A stretch of DNA of 64,000 nucleotides from Neoaquamicrobium sediminum. GTDB taxonomy: Bacteria; Pseudomonadota; Alphaproteobacteria; Rhizobiales; Rhizobiaceae. Location: positions 434,001 through 498,000 of the forward strand of contig NZ_JABETK010000002.1 in NCBI RefSeq assembly GCF_013240295.1, written 5' to 3'. Below, piece after piece: positions 19,478-29,208 of the stretch. The position numbers were made by a program, and so were the translations under genes. The notes below the pieces were generated by a model. That model made no database searches. It was not told the origin of the DNA and worked only from the letters and a program-made list of their open reading frames with translations. Numbering within the stretch: the first letter of the stretch is position 1; each line of letters begins with the position of its first letter.

Positions 19478-21930
19478 TCAGTTTTTCAGGCGCAGGTTCT
19501 GTGGGTCCCAGAGCGGTCCGTCGCCATGCACGGTCGCAGCGAAGCGCTCGCCGAATATCTCGACCTCGATCGCCTGTCCCGGCACGGCAAGTTCGCTGCG
19601 CAGCATGCCGAGCGCAATCGACTTGTCCACCCTGTGGCCATAGCCTCCTGACAGCGTCTCCCCGACGATCTGCCCGTCATGCCACAACGTCGACATGTAA
19701 GGCACATCGCAGGGCCCCGGCGCGTCTAGGGTCAGCACCGCAAAGCGCTTCATCACGCCGACCTGCTTCTCCTTGAGAAGCGCCGCCTTGCCGATGAAAT
19801 CCGGCTTGTCCCAGCGCACGAACCGCTCGAGCCCGCCTTGAAGCACGGTGTAGTCCGTCGAAAGCTCCGCCTTCCAGGCACGGTAGCCCTTTTCCAGCCG
19901 CAGCGAATCCAGCGCGAACATGCCGAACGGTTTCAGCCCGTGCTTCTGCCCGGCCTGCCAGATAGCATCGAAGATCGCGGCAGTGTCCTCCACCTTGGTG
20001 TGGATTTCCCAGCCGAGTTCACCCGCGAACGACACGCGCACGAGTTGGCACCAGCGCTCGCCGATCTGCTCCGACTGATGCGTCAGCCACGGTTGCGTCA
20101 GATCAGCTTGCGTCACCTCCCGCAGGATCGCGCGCGATGCCGGCCCGGTGAGGATCTGGCACGAAAACGCATCGGTGACGTTCTGAATCGAAATCTCAGC
20201 ATCAGCCGGCAAGTGATTCTGCAGCCATTCGAAATCGTGCTGCTCGGCCACCGCGGCGGTGATAAGAAAAAGAAATCCTCGGCCAGCGCCATCACCGACA
20301 TCTCGGTCTGGATGCGTCCCTTGTCGTCCGCGAAATAAGCGAGCCCGATCCGCCTCGGTTTCGGCACCGCGCCGGTAATCAGCGAGGAGAGCCAGTCGCG
20401 CGCGCCGTCGCCCTGCACCCTGAACCGCGAGAACCCCGGAAGGTCGAGGATGCCTGCCGCGTCGCGCACCGCATGGCATTCCTCGCGGATGCGGGCGAAC
20501 CACGGCCCGTCGCGGTCGAATGTCTGGGTGGCCTCCTCCGAGATGTCGTCGCCCTCATGCGCATACCAGTTGGCGCGCTCCCAGCCATTGTAGGCCCCGA
20601 ACTGCGCGCCGAGCGCGGCGATCCGGTCGTGGATCGGCGACAGCTTCCGCCCGCGTCCCGCCGGCCATGCGTGGCGCGGGAAGTGGATCGCATATTCGTG
20701 GCCATAAACCTCCATGCCCTTCGCCACCGCATAGTCGCGGTCGGCAGCAAAGGACGTGAAGCGGCGCGGGTCGCACGACCACATATCCCATTCGGTAGCA
20801 CCTTCCGTCACCCATTCGGCCAGCACCTTGCCCGCGCCGCCCGCCTGCGCGATGCCGAAGGTGAAAACGCAAGCCTCGAACGCGTCCGGTACGCCGGGCA
20901 TCGGCCCGATCAGCGGGTTGCCGTCCGGCGCGTAGGGGATCGGCCCGTTGATCACCTTCGACAGCCCGGCCGTGCCGAGGATCGGCACTCGCGCAACCGC
21001 GTCGTTCAGATACCATTCCAGCCGCTCCAGATCGTCCGGATAGAGCTGGAACGAAAAATCCTCCGGCATCGGGTCGTCGGGCGTTGCCCAGTGCGCGCGG
21101 CAGTTGCGCTCGTAGGGGCCGAGATTCATGCCGTATTTTTCCTGCCGCAGATAATACGACGTGTCGACGTCGCGCACCAGCGGCAGCTTGCGGCCGGCGC
21201 CTTCGGACCACGCCTTCAGCTCGGGGATCTCGTCGAACAGGATATACTGGTGGCTCATCACCATCATCGGCACGTCGCGGCCGAACAGCCTGCCGACCTC
21301 GGCTGCGCGGTAGCCGGCGGCGTTCACCACCTTCTCGCAGCGGATTTCGCCCTTTTCGGTGGTCACGACCCATTCGCCGCGCTCGCGCCGCACCGCCGTC
21401 ACCGGGCAGAAGCGTACGATCGTCGCGCCCATGTCGCGCGCGCCTTTGGCCAGCGCTTGCGTGAGCTGCGCGGGGTCGATGTCGCCGTCATTCGGGTCGT
21501 AGAGCGCGCCTTCCAGCTCGTGCGTCTCTATGAACGGGTAGCGCGACCGGATCTCGTCAGGGCCGATAGTGTCGAGCTCCATGCCCTGATAGCGGCCCAT
21601 ACCTTTCGCGCGCTGGAACTCCCGCATCCGTTCGCGCCCATGCGCAAGGCGGATCGAGCCGGTCACGTGGTAGTTCATCGGGTAGCCGACTTCTTCCGCC
21701 AGCCCGCGATACAGCTCCGCCGAATAGCGCTGCATGTTCATCAGTGACCACGACGAGGAGAAGGTCGGGACGTTGCCGGCCGCGTGCCATGTCGAGCCGG
21801 AGGTCAGCTCGTTCTTCTCCAGAAGCACGCAGTCGGTCCACCCGGCCTTCGCCAGATGATAGAGCGACGAGACACCGACAGCGCCGCCACCAATGATCAC
21901 CACGCGCGCCTGTCCCGGCAGTTCGGCCAT
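19478..21930 (-). CDS. FAD-dependent oxidoreductase with GcvT C-terminus, dimethylglycine/sarcosine dehydrogenase type (paralog 2; one frameshift)
   Basis: About 817 residues when repaired. It begins VVIIGGGAVGVSSLYHLAKAG and has TSGSTWHAAGNVPTF near residue 50, with the His expected to bind FAD covalently. The second half is GcvT-like (GWERANWYAHEG, VRVSFAGELGWEIH). It is clearly paralogous to the gene at 15625-18074 but diverged, so substrates probably differ. The frame breaks near 20265, where one T is missing from a run of five T (minus strand), joining EDFFF to LITAAVAEQHD. The ATG at 21930 follows GAGGGGAAACG. First gene of its operon, divergent from the nitroreductase gene. Confidence 0.85.
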
Positions 21931-22112
21931 CGTTTCCCCTCTTTTTGTTCTTTTCAGCGAGCTTTTCACGATGCAGGCCCGGGGTGGAGAGACAAACGGA
22001 TGCACGCATTTGTGCCAAAGAATTTGATTGCGGGCCGCGATTCGCCTATTCCGGGCGAAAATTTGGCGGGCTCGCGCACGGTTCCGCCGCACCGCATACC
22101 GAAAGGCTGGGC

Positions 22113-22823
22113 ATGCTGGCACCCGACAACAACAGGCAGGACATCGACGAGCAGGAAATCGTGGACGAGGCGCTGACGTCGCGCCGCTCGGTCCGCGCCT
22201 TCCTTCCGACCCCCGTAGACGACGAGACGGTCAAGGACATCCTGCGCGTCGCGGCACGCGCGCCGTCTGGTACCAACATGCAGCCCTGGAAGGTCTATGT
22301 CGTCACCGGCGACAAGAAGCAGGCGCTCAGCGACGCGATCCTGAACTCGGGCGTGCGTGCCGAAAAGGCCACATGGGACGAATACCGCTACTATCCTGAC
22401 CAGTTCTTTGAGCCATACCTGACCCGTCGGCGCGCCGTTGGCTTCGCGCTCTATAGCCTGCTCGGCATCGGCCGCCGCGACACCGACCGGATGCGCGCCC
22501 AGCACGACCGCAACTTCGTCTTCTTCGATGCGCCCGTGGGCATGATCTTCACCATCGACCGCCGGCTCAACCAGGGCTCGTGGATCGACCACGGCATGTT
22601 CCTGCAGTCGATCATGATCGCGGCGCGGGGCAGGGGCCTGCACACCTGCCCGCAGGCGGCGTTCGCACCCTACCATCGTCAGATCAGGCCGCTTCTGGGC
22701 ATTCCCGACGAGGAGATCGTCGTCTGCGGCATGGCGCTCGGCTACGAGGACGCCTCGAAGCCTGAAAATTCGCTGCGCAGCGAACGCGCGCCGCTGGACG
22801 AATTCGTCACCTTCGTCCGCTGA
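22113..22823 (+). CDS. Nitroreductase-family flavoprotein
   Basis: 236 residues. The FMN-binding N-terminus (TSRRSVRAFLPTPVDDETV, AARAPSGTNMQPWKVYVVTG) is typical of the nitroreductase/enoate-reducing superfamily, and a second FMN contact region (VVCGMALGYED) lies near residue 210. These enzymes are cytoplasmic FMN homodimers that use NAD(P)H on nitroaromatics, quinones or iodinated substrates; the physiological substrate is unknown. The ATG at 22113 with AAGG ten bases upstream is preferred to the longer frame that begins inside the divergent promoter region. Its stop lies six bases before the converging AraC gene. Confidence 0.87.
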   Translation: MLAPDNNRQDIDEQEIVDEALTSRRSVRAFLPTPVDDETVKDILRVAARAPSGTNMQPWKVYVVTGDKKQALSDAILNSGVRAEKATWDEYRYYPDQFFEPYLTRRRAVGFALYSLLGIGRRDTDRMRAQHDRNFVFFDAPVGMIFTIDRRLNQGSWIDHGMFLQSIMIAARGRGLHTCPQAAFAPYHRQIRPLLGIPDEEIVVCGMALGYEDASKPENSLRSERAPLDEFVTFVR

Positions 22824-22829
22824 CCCGCC

Positions 22830-23747
22830 TCAAACCTCCACGAAACGCTCCGGCGCCGCGCGCAGCCGATCGATGTCGCGCCGGGGCGGCGCGCCGAACA
22901 GGCGGCTGTATTCGCGGCTGAACTGCGACGGGCTGTCATAGCCGACCCGATGGCCGGCCGACGCCGCGTCCAGCGCCTCGGCGAGGATCAGCCGCCGCGC
23001 CTCCTGCAGCCGAAGCTGCTTCTGGTATTGCAGCGGGCTCAGCCCCGTCACCTCCTTGAAGTGGAAATGCAGCGACGACAGGCTCATGCGCGACTCGGTT
23101 GCCAGCACTTCCGCGCGGAATGGCTCGGTGAAATTGGCCTGCAGCCAGCCGATGGCGCGGCTCACCTGCTGCGCTCGGCTTTCGCCGGTTGCGATCTCGC
23201 GCAGCCTTCCCGCCTGCGGCCCGGTCAAAAGCCGGTAGAGGATTTCGCGCTCGATCAGAGGTGCCAGCATGGCGATGTCATCCGGCGCGCCCAGCAGCCT
23301 GACGAGGCGAAGCGCTGCGTCCGCGAGGCTCGGTGCGGCCTCCGACACGGCGATTGCCAACGGATCGCGCGAGCGGTCGACAGGCGGCAGCCTCATCTCG
23401 AAGATCAGGCTCGCCAGCATAGCCGGGTCGAGTTCCAGCTTGAAGCATAGATACGGCGCGTCCGGCGTCGCCTCGACCACCTGGCCTGCCATCGGCACGC
23501 CGACCGAGATCACCAGACACTGCCCGATGCCGTAGGTGAGCATGTCCTCGCCCAGCAGCACCTGCTTGCGGCCCTGTGCCACGATGCAGAGCGCGGGATG
23601 CTGCACGCCGTGCACCGGCGCGGTCGCCTGCGATGTCCTAAAAAGCGAAAGACGCGGCACCCGCGTTGTATGACAACCATCTACGGGCGCGAATCGGGCA
23701 ATTTCTTTCGCCAGCTCACCGATCGGCGCAAAAGCATTTTCTTGCAT
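22830..23747 (-). CDS. AraC-family regulator with AraC_N/cupin-type effector domain
   Basis: 305 residues. An N-terminal effector domain covers residues about 35-185 (HGVQHPALCIVAQGRKQVLLGEDMLTYG is typical of this subgroup). The C-terminal double helix-turn-helix starts near 205 (AIGWLQANFTEPFRAEVLA, then SLSSLHFHFKEVTGLSPLQYQKQLRLQEAR and VGYDSPSQFSREYSRLFG). The ATG at 23747 follows AAAGGAGG. The gene converges with the nitroreductase and reads away from two small genes; its likely target is one of these neighbours. Confidence 0.87.
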   Translation of the reverse strand: MQENAFAPIGELAKEIARFAPVDGCHTTRVPRLSLFRTSQATAPVHGVQHPALCIVAQGRKQVLLGEDMLTYGIGQCLVISVGVPMAGQVVEATPDAPYLCFKLELDPAMLASLIFEMRLPPVDRSRDPLAIAVSEAAPSLADAALRLVRLLGAPDDIAMLAPLIEREILYRLLTGPQAGRLREIATGESRAQQVSRAIGWLQANFTEPFRAEVLATESRMSLSSLHFHFKEVTGLSPLQYQKQLRLQEARRLILAEALDAASAGHRVGYDSPSQFSREYSRLFGAPPRRDIDRLRAAPERFVEV

Positions 23748-23954
23748 GATGTGCCTCCTTTCCCATGAAGTACTAGCACTTTGTGTTGCCCGCTATGTAT
23801 CAGCGGCCATCGCGCGTGAATAGACTCTTTCACGGACATTCGGAGGATCGTGCAATCATCGCGGAGAGCTGTTCTACCGTAATGGCGCCTTGATGCGGCA
23901 TGTTGCACCCATCGCAGCGTCAGAGGCTGCGTCGAGCCGGAAAGGAGATCCACG

Positions 23955-24095
23955 ATGACAAGAAGACACGACACCCGCCGCCGCCTGCCGCGGTCGCTCG
24001 ACACCGGACCCCGCATCGTCGTCACCATGCCGCTGCTCGCCTCGCTGGCGCGACTGTTCCGTTCCTCGAAGCCCTCACGGTGGATGAATGGCTAG
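23955..24095 (+). CDS. Possible 46-residue basic protein
   Basis: Short frame starting MTRRHDTRRRLPRSLDTGPR, Arg-rich at the N-terminus with one mildly hydrophobic stretch (IVVTMPLLASLARLF). The main support is an excellent AAAGGAGATCCACG ribosome-binding site seven bases before the ATG. No family recognised. It could be a leader peptide for the gene at 24201. Existence is uncertain. Confidence 0.4.
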   Translation: MTRRHDTRRRLPRSLDTGPRIVVTMPLLASLARLFRSSKPSRWMNG

Positions 24096-24200
24096 GTGCT
24101 GCAAGTCCGCCGCGCCCGCGCTGATCCTTTTGCGGCATCATTTCTTTCGATCGCCGCCATGACCGTCGGCGCCTTCGGCAATCCCGCAAACGAGACGAAC

Positions 24201-24449
24201 ATGACAACGCAAGAAACCACGCATCCCTATGTCGGCATGTGGGCGACGGAAGACGGCCGCATCCGCCACGAGCTTCTGCCCAACGGCCGCTATGACGAAG
24301 CCCGCGGCAATCGCGAAAGCGCCTATCAGGGGCAATACTGGGTAAAGGGCAACCGCATCGAATATCTCGACGACACCGGCTTCCGGGCCGATGGCGAGTT
24401 CCGCGATGGTGTGCTCTATCATGCCGGCATGGTCATGCGGCGCAGATAA
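24201..24449 (+). CDS. Atu4866-family small protein
   Basis: 82 residues resembling the Agrobacterium Atu4866 family, which folds as a small lipocalin-like beta barrel. Markers are YVGMWATEDGRIRHELLPNGRYDEARG and YWVKGNRIEYLDDTGFRADGEF. Function is unknown. The ATG at 24201 gives the usual family length; an ATG at 24159 would add 14 residues. It lies between two AraC-family genes, convergent with the second. Confidence 0.8.
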   Translation: MTTQETTHPYVGMWATEDGRIRHELLPNGRYDEARGNRESAYQGQYWVKGNRIEYLDDTGFRADGEFRDGVLYHAGMVMRRR

Positions 24450-24464
24450 GCCTCATGCGGCCAA

Positions 24465-25328
24465 TCAGGCCGCACTGCGTGACAGCGCGGCCCAGCGGCC
24501 CGGCGTCATGCCGAATGCCTTCTTGAAATGGCGGTTCATGTGGCTCTGGTCGACGAAGCCCGAGGAGATGGCTGCGTCGGCCAGGCCTTGTCCTTCACCG
24601 ATGAGGCGCTTTGCCCGGTCCAACCGGCGCATCACCAGATAGCGGTGCGGGCTCGTGCCGAGCGCACGGCGAAATTGCCGGGCGAGCGTGAAGCGGTCCA
24701 GCCCGCTCACGTGCTCCATCTCAGCCGAGCCGATCCCCGCCTCATGGTGTTCCGTCAGATAGGCGCAGCAGCGGGCGATGGCGTCCCGCGCGATGGTGCC
24801 CGCATGTGCGCGCTCCTGGCCGGCGTGAAGGGCCAACGCGTCGGCCAGCAGCACCATGCGGTCGTCGAGCGCCATGTCCACGATCTCGTTGTCGAGGTCG
24901 GCAAGCATCGATGCGACGATCGCGCTTAGCCGCGCATCCGCGACCACGCCGGCCGGCACGAAGGGCAAGCCCGCATGACTGCCGCCGGCCTCGAGCAGCC
25001 TCGCGGGGTCGAGATAGAGCATGCGATAGCGCAGCCCATGCGCCGTTCCCGCGCCGCCGTCATGGATTTCGTCCGGGTGCAGCACGACGACTTCGCCCGG
25101 CAGGCTGTGCCACGAGACCCCGCGATAGCGGAACGTCTGCACGCCCTCCATGGTTACGCCGATCGCGTAGGTGTCGTGCCGGTGCGGCTCATAGCCTTCG
25201 CCGGCAAAGCGCGCCTCAATCCGCTCGAGCCCCCGCACCGGTTGGCCGGAACGGATCCAGTCGCGCGCGCCGTCGCCGCACAAACGTCCAAGACCGAGCA
25301 TCTCGCCGTCGGGTAGGGGGCGGATCAT
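24465..25328 (-). CDS. AraC-family transcriptional regulator with cupin N-terminus
   Basis: 287 residues. The N-terminal cupin (EPHRHDTYAIGVTMEGVQTFRYRG, then PGEVVVLHPDEIHDGGAG) has the His/Glu pattern of small-molecule sensing arms. The C-terminal DNA-binding part begins near residue 195 and carries SGLDRFTLARQFRRALGTSPHRYLVMRRLDRAKRL and ISSGFVDQSHMNRHFKKAFGMTPGRW. Divergent from the DUF2000 gene, 30 bases between start codons. AraC-DUF2000 pairs recur in proteobacteria, so DUF2000 is the probable target. Confidence 0.87.
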   Translation of the reverse strand: MIRPLPDGEMLGLGRLCGDGARDWIRSGQPVRGLERIEARFAGEGYEPHRHDTYAIGVTMEGVQTFRYRGVSWHSLPGEVVVLHPDEIHDGGAGTAHGLRYRMLYLDPARLLEAGGSHAGLPFVPAGVVADARLSAIVASMLADLDNEIVDMALDDRMVLLADALALHAGQERAHAGTIARDAIARCCAYLTEHHEAGIGSAEMEHVSGLDRFTLARQFRRALGTSPHRYLVMRRLDRAKRLIGEGQGLADAAISSGFVDQSHMNRHFKKAFGMTPGRWAALSRSAA

Positions 25329-25358
25329 GAGGTTTCATCCGTTTGAGAGGTCAAAAGC

Positions 25359-25766
25359 ATGTTCGACACCAAGATAGCGATCGTGGTCCGCGAGGATCTG
25401 GCAATGTGGCAGAAGCTCAACGTCACGGCCTTCCTGTCCACCGGCATCGCGTCGCAATCACCTGAGGTAATCGGCGAACCCTACCGCGACAAGGCGGGCA
25501 ATGTCTTCAACGCGATGTCCATCCAGCCGATTGTCGTGATGGCGGCCGACCTCGCGACGATGGCGAGGATACATGGCCGCGCCATCGAGCGCGGCGTGCA
25601 GGCTTCGGCCTATGTGGACGCGATGTTTGCGACCGGCCACGACGCCGCCAATCGCGCGGTCTTCGCCGAAACCGGGCCGGACGACGCCCGTATCGCCGGT
25701 CTCGCGCTGCGCGCCGACAGGAAGCTGGTCGACAAGATCGTCAAGGGCGCGGAGCTGCATCCGTAG
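25359..25766 (+). CDS. DUF2000 family protein
   Basis: 135 residues (MFDTKIAIVVREDLAMWQKLN, AFLSTGIASQSP, GHDAANRAVFAE) matching DUF2000, which adopts a peptidyl-tRNA-hydrolase-like fold but has no known activity. The ATG at 25359 has GAGAGG eight bases upstream. The 3' end overlaps the converging TetR gene by 26 bases, so transcription from the two sides may interfere. Confidence 0.83.
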   Translation: MFDTKIAIVVREDLAMWQKLNVTAFLSTGIASQSPEVIGEPYRDKAGNVFNAMSIQPIVVMAADLATMARIHGRAIERGVQASAYVDAMFATGHDAANRAVFAETGPDDARIAGLALRADRKLVDKIVKGAELHP

Positions 25767-26391
25767 TGGAGCCGCGCGTGGACGTGCCGCCCGTCAGCCC
25801 GTCCCATGCGGCCATCGCGCCGTCCGCGACCGCTAGCAGCGTTTCGCGGCTTGCGCCGTCGCGGGCCTGGATCGACATGCCCTGTTGCACGGTCACGTAG
25901 AACGCGGCCACGCCGTCGCAGTCGGTGCCTGCCGGCAATTCTCCGTCGTCCACGGCCCGGCGTAGCCGCGCGGCAAGATCGGTGACGTTGTCCGCGCGCA
26001 TCTTGCGCAGGGCCGCGCAGACGGCCTCGCTGCCGGTGTCGTCGGCATGCAGCGCGCCGAGCACGATCAGGCAACCGCGCGGCTTGTCTGGCTGTGTGAA
26101 CGAAAACGCGGTCGCGCGCAGGAAACCATCGAAAGCTTCACGGGCGGTAGGCGCTTCTTCCATGGCAAGCCAGATCTCGGGCGACTCCGTGCGACCGTAA
26201 AGCGATACTGCCTCATGAAACAGTGCCTCCTTGGAGCCGAAGGCCGCATAAAGGCTTGGCGGATTGATGGCCATCGCCGCCGTCAGCTCCGAAAGCGACG
26301 CACCGGCAAAGCCCTTTTGCCAGAAAAGCTCCAGTGCGCGTCCAAGCGCTTCTTCGCGGTCGAACTTTCGCGGCCTGCCTCTCTCGGCCAT
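25741..26391 (-). CDS. TetR-family repressor, presumed regulator of the adjacent SDR gene
   Basis: 216 residues. The N-terminal HTH (REEALGRALELFWQKGFAGASLSELTAAMAINPPSLYAAFGSKEALF) spans residues 12-58, followed by the all-helical ligand domain. Divergent from an SDR gene across about 100 bases with two copies of an inverted repeat (26406-26423 and 26458-26477). This is the standard layout of an autoregulated TetR repressor controlling a dehydrogenase. Confidence 0.88.
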   Translation of the reverse strand: MAERGRPRKFDREEALGRALELFWQKGFAGASLSELTAAMAINPPSLYAAFGSKEALFHEAVSLYGRTESPEIWLAMEEAPTAREAFDGFLRATAFSFTQPDKPRGCLIVLGALHADDTGSEAVCAALRKMRADNVTDLAARLRRAVDDGELPAGTDCDGVAAFYVTVQQGMSIQARDGASRETLLAVADGAMAAWDGLTGGTSTRGSTTDAAPRP

Positions 26392-26405
26392 GCCTCGCTC
26401 CTTTT

Positions 26406-26423
26406 TTATCGATCAATACATAA
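26406..26423. promoter_or_regulatory. Second, imperfect TetR operator
   Basis: TTATCGATCAATACATAA, related to the perfect site 35 bases downstream (shared ATCGAT-type core and TACATA half). It lies 15 bases before the tetR start, where binding would give autorepression. Confidence 0.5.
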
Positions 26424-26457
26424 ATCGCTTGACGCGTGACCGCAAGGTGAAGAGAGA

Positions 26458-26477
26458 TATGTATCGATTGATACATA
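26458..26477. promoter_or_regulatory. TetR-type operator before the SDR gene
   Basis: A perfect inverted repeat TATGTATC (26458-26465), GATT spacer, GATACATA (26470-26477), immediately before the ribosome-binding site GGAG at 26481-26484 of the SDR gene. Size and symmetry suit a TetR dimer. Confidence 0.7.
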
Positions 26478-26490
26478 AAAGGAGATTCCA

Positions 26491-27231
26491 ATGGCCAATC
26501 TGGCAGGCAAGAAAGCGTTCGTTACTGGCGGCAGCCGCGGCATCGGGGCTGCAATCGTCAAGCGGCTCGCTGCGGAAGGCGCCGACGTTGCCTTCACTTA
26601 CGCGCGGTCAGGGGAAAGGGCGGGCGAAGTCGCGAGTGCAGTCGAAGCTGAAGGCCGCCGCGCCATGTCGATACAGGCCGACAACCGCGATCCGGATTCG
26701 GTGCGTACCGCCGTCGAAAAGGCAGCGAAGACGTTCGGCGGGCTCGACATCCTCGTCAACAGCGCCGGCATCTACGAGGAGGCCTCGATCGACGAACTCA
26801 CGCTGGAGGATTTCGACCGCACGCTCGACGTCAATCTCCGCGCGGCTTTCATTGCCTCGCGCGCCGCCGTCGACCACATGCCCGATGGCGGCCGCATCGT
26901 CGCCATAGGCAGCAATCTTGCCGTTCGCGTGCCGTTTCCGGGCATCAGTCTCTACGCGATGAGCAAGTCGGCCCTGATCGGTCTCACCAAGGGTCTTGCC
27001 CGCGATCTCGGCTCGCGCGGCATCACCGCCAACGTGGTTCACCCCGGCTCGACCGACACCGACATGAACCCGGCGACCGGCGAGGGCGCGGATGTCCAGC
27101 GTTCGATCATGGCCATCCCGCGTTTCGGCGATCCGGCGGAAGTCGCAGGGCTTGTCGCCTGGCTGGCGGGGCCGCAGGCGAGGGGCGTTACAGGCGCCGA
27201 ATTCACCATCGACGGTGGCGCGAACGCCTGA
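26491..27231 (+). CDS. Short-chain dehydrogenase/reductase (3-oxoacyl reductase type)
   Basis: 246 residues, classical SDR. The NAD(P) motif TGGSRGIG is at residues 12-19, the NSAG strand at 90-93, S141 is at the catalytic Ser position, and Y155-x3-K159 (YAMSK) is present. The C-terminus is GAEFTIDGGANA. Oxidises or reduces a hydroxyl/keto pair with NAD(P)H; the substrate is unknown. Regulated by the divergent TetR gene through the operator upstream. Its last 30 or so bases are duplicated at 29397-29433. Confidence 0.9.
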   Translation: MANLAGKKAFVTGGSRGIGAAIVKRLAAEGADVAFTYARSGERAGEVASAVEAEGRRAMSIQADNRDPDSVRTAVEKAAKTFGGLDILVNSAGIYEEASIDELTLEDFDRTLDVNLRAAFIASRAAVDHMPDGGRIVAIGSNLAVRVPFPGISLYAMSKSALIGLTKGLARDLGSRGITANVVHPGSTDTDMNPATGEGADVQRSIMAIPRFGDPAEVAGLVAWLAGPQARGVTGAEFTIDGGANA

Positions 27232-27235
27232 TCGC
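27199..27235. repeat. 37-bp direct repeat, left copy (3' end of the SDR gene)
   Basis: Begins GAATTCACCATCGACGG and covers the last 11 codons and stop of the SDR gene. The copy at 29397-29433 differs at two positions. The pair brackets the 2.2-kb insert with the split HEPN-like gene and IS3 element. The rest of the gap to 27527 holds no convincing gene. Confidence 0.85.
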
Positions 27236-27979
27236 GTGCTCGGTATAATCTTCATTGTCGACTAGCTGTCTGATCAGGGCTAGTGGACCGAACACGGCAT
27301 GCCTCCGCAGTCTACTCTGACCCGAGCCTGTGCGCCAGCCTACAGGCTGCATTCGCAGATTATCGCTTAAGCCGGCTGGTGCGAGGCGTCCCGGATACGG
27401 GAGTCGTCGTTGGCGGCGTGTCTGTGCGCTACGAGTATGAGACGAAGCCGAAGAATTCGCTGTGCACCGAATGCGCACGGTGGATGGTTTCATCTTATGA
27501 AGTGATTGGTTGCGGAACCGCAGAAATTCAGTCGTTCATCAATATTGACTTGCCGCTTTCTTGAAGCCGCAAGGCTAATCTGTGATGAACATCCATGACT
27601 ACGCCGCGAATTTTTCGGACGGATTTAGTGAATTCATTTATTTCAAAATCATCTAAAGACATGTCGGTGCTTCGTTCGATCCATTCACCTCTATTGAATG
27701 CAGGAGATAGTACAAATCCGTCAACCATCACGATTCCGTTTGTTTTCGAGCGGTGTCGGCTGCAATGCCCGTGCGCAATTTTGTTGCGTGCATCAACGAG
27801 ACCGTGAAGTTCGCTTAGTGCCGTCATAAGTTTGTCGGCTTCATCAGCAAACAAAATGGAAGGACCCTTTATGAGGAGTGAATTCAGTGTTTTGGCTCGT
27901 CTAGCACGCGTTCCTTCAATGAATTTTGAACCGCTCCGGGTTTGCCGGAGGCTCCAACTCCTGAGAAGGTGGAGCCATC

Positions 27980-28306
27980 ATGAGCAAGACGACGAACAAG
28001 TTTTCCCCGGAAGTGCGCCAGCGAGCCGTGCGGCTGGTGCTGGATCACGAACATGAACATCCCTCCCGGTGGGCTGCGGTCATGTCGATCGCGTCCAAGA
28101 TCGGCTGCACGGGCCAGACGCTGAACGAGTGGGTGAAGAAGTCCGAGGTAGACGCCGGCAAGCGCGCCGGTGTGCCGACGGACATGGCGGCAAAGCTGAA
28201 GGCGCTAGAGAGGGAGAACCGGGAGCTTCGGCAGGCCAACGAGATCCTGCGCAAGGCTTCCGCTTATTTTGCCCAGGCGGAGCTCGACCGCCCGTTCAAA
28301 CGATGA
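27980..28306 (+). CDS. IS3-family transposase OrfA
   Basis: 108 residues. The N-terminal helix-turn-helix ([34 protein letters not shown]) binds the IS ends, and a C-terminal leucine-zipper-like coiled coil ([24 protein letters not shown]) multimerises. ATG at 27980. Its stop overlaps the orfB ATG (ATGA at 28303-28306). As in other IS3 elements the active transposase is probably an OrfAB fusion made by -1 frameshifting in the overlap. Confidence 0.93.
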   Translation: MSKTTNKFSPEVRQRAVRLVLDHEHEHPSRWAAVMSIASKIGCTGQTLNEWVKKSEVDAGKRAGVPTDMAAKLKALERENRELRQANEILRKASAYFAQAELDRPFKR

Positions 28307-29208
28307 TCGGGTTCATAGACGATCACCGCGGGGTCCATGGGGTCGAGCCGATCTGCAAGGTTCTGCCGATCGCCCCGTCGACCTACCACGACCACGTCGC
28401 CAAGCGCGTCGATCCGGAGAAGCTGTCGGCGCGGGCGAAGCGGGACGGTGTCCTGAGGCCTGAGATCGAGCGCGTCTTCGCCGAGAACTTCGAGGTCTAT
28501 GGCGCGCGCAAGGTCTGGCGGCAGATGCTGCGTGAAGGCTTCGCCGTCGCGCGCTGCACGGTCGAGCGGCTGATGGCCGACCTCGGCCTTCAGGGCGTCA
28601 TCCGCGGCAAGCCGATCCGCACCACGGTGCAGGACAAGGCCGCCCCGTGCCCGCTCGACCATGTGAACCGGGTCTTCCATGCCCCCGCGCCGAACAGGCT
28701 GTGGCTGTCGGACTTCACCTACGTCAGCACCTGGTCCGGCTTCGTTTACGTGGCCTTCGTCATCGATGCCTATGCCCGCCGCATCGTCGGCTGGCGGGTG
28801 AGCAGGACCGCCCATGCGGGCTTTGTCCTCGATGCTCTCGAACAGGCCCTGCACGAACGGCGGCCCATCCACCGCGGCGGCCTGGTGCACCATTCCGACA
28901 GGGGGTCTCAATATGTCAGCATCCGCTACACCGAGCGACTGGCCGAAGCCGGCATCGAACCCTCCGTCGGCAGTGTGGGCGATTCCTACGACAATGCTCT
29001 CGCCGAGACGATCAACGGCCTCTACAAGGCCGAGGTCATTCATCGGCGCGGGCCATGGCGTAGCTTCGAGGCCGTAGAGTTCGCCACGCTGACCTGGGTC
29101 GACTGGTTCAACAATCGCCGGCTGCTGGAGCCCATCGGCAACATCCCGCCGGCGGAAGCCGAGGAACGCTACTACGCCATGCTGGAAGAACCAGCCATGG
29201 CCGCGTGA
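28303..29208 (+). CDS. IS3-family transposase OrfB (DDE integrase core)
   Basis: 301 residues from the ATG at 28303; the same frame stays open back to 28069 under orfA, allowing the fused OrfAB product. The HTH_21 segment ([21 protein letters not shown]) is followed by the rve integrase core. Catalytic acidic residues are the Asp in WLSDFTYV, the Asp in HHSDRGSQY and the Glu in [13 protein letters not shown]. All three are present, so the element is probably active. Confidence 0.94.
   Translation: MIGFIDDHRGVHGVEPICKVLPIAPSTYHDHVAKRVDPEKLSARAKRDGVLRPEIERVFAENFEVYGARKVWRQMLREGFAVARCTVERLMADLGLQGVIRGKPIRTTVQDKAAPCPLDHVNRVFHAPAPNRLWLSDFTYVSTWSGFVYVAFVIDAYARRIVGWRVSRTAHAGFVLDALEQALHERRPIHRGGLVHHSDRGSQYVSIRYTERLAEAGIEPSVGSVGDSYDNALAETINGLYKAEVIHRRGPWRSFEAVEFATLTWVDWFNNRRLLEPIGNIPPAEAEERYYAMLEEPAMAA

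Noticed and set aside
27283..27564. 93-codon + strand frame before the IS
   Set aside because: No ribosome-binding site, no family resemblance, overlaps the end of the HEPN-like gene on the other strand. Treated as noncoding.
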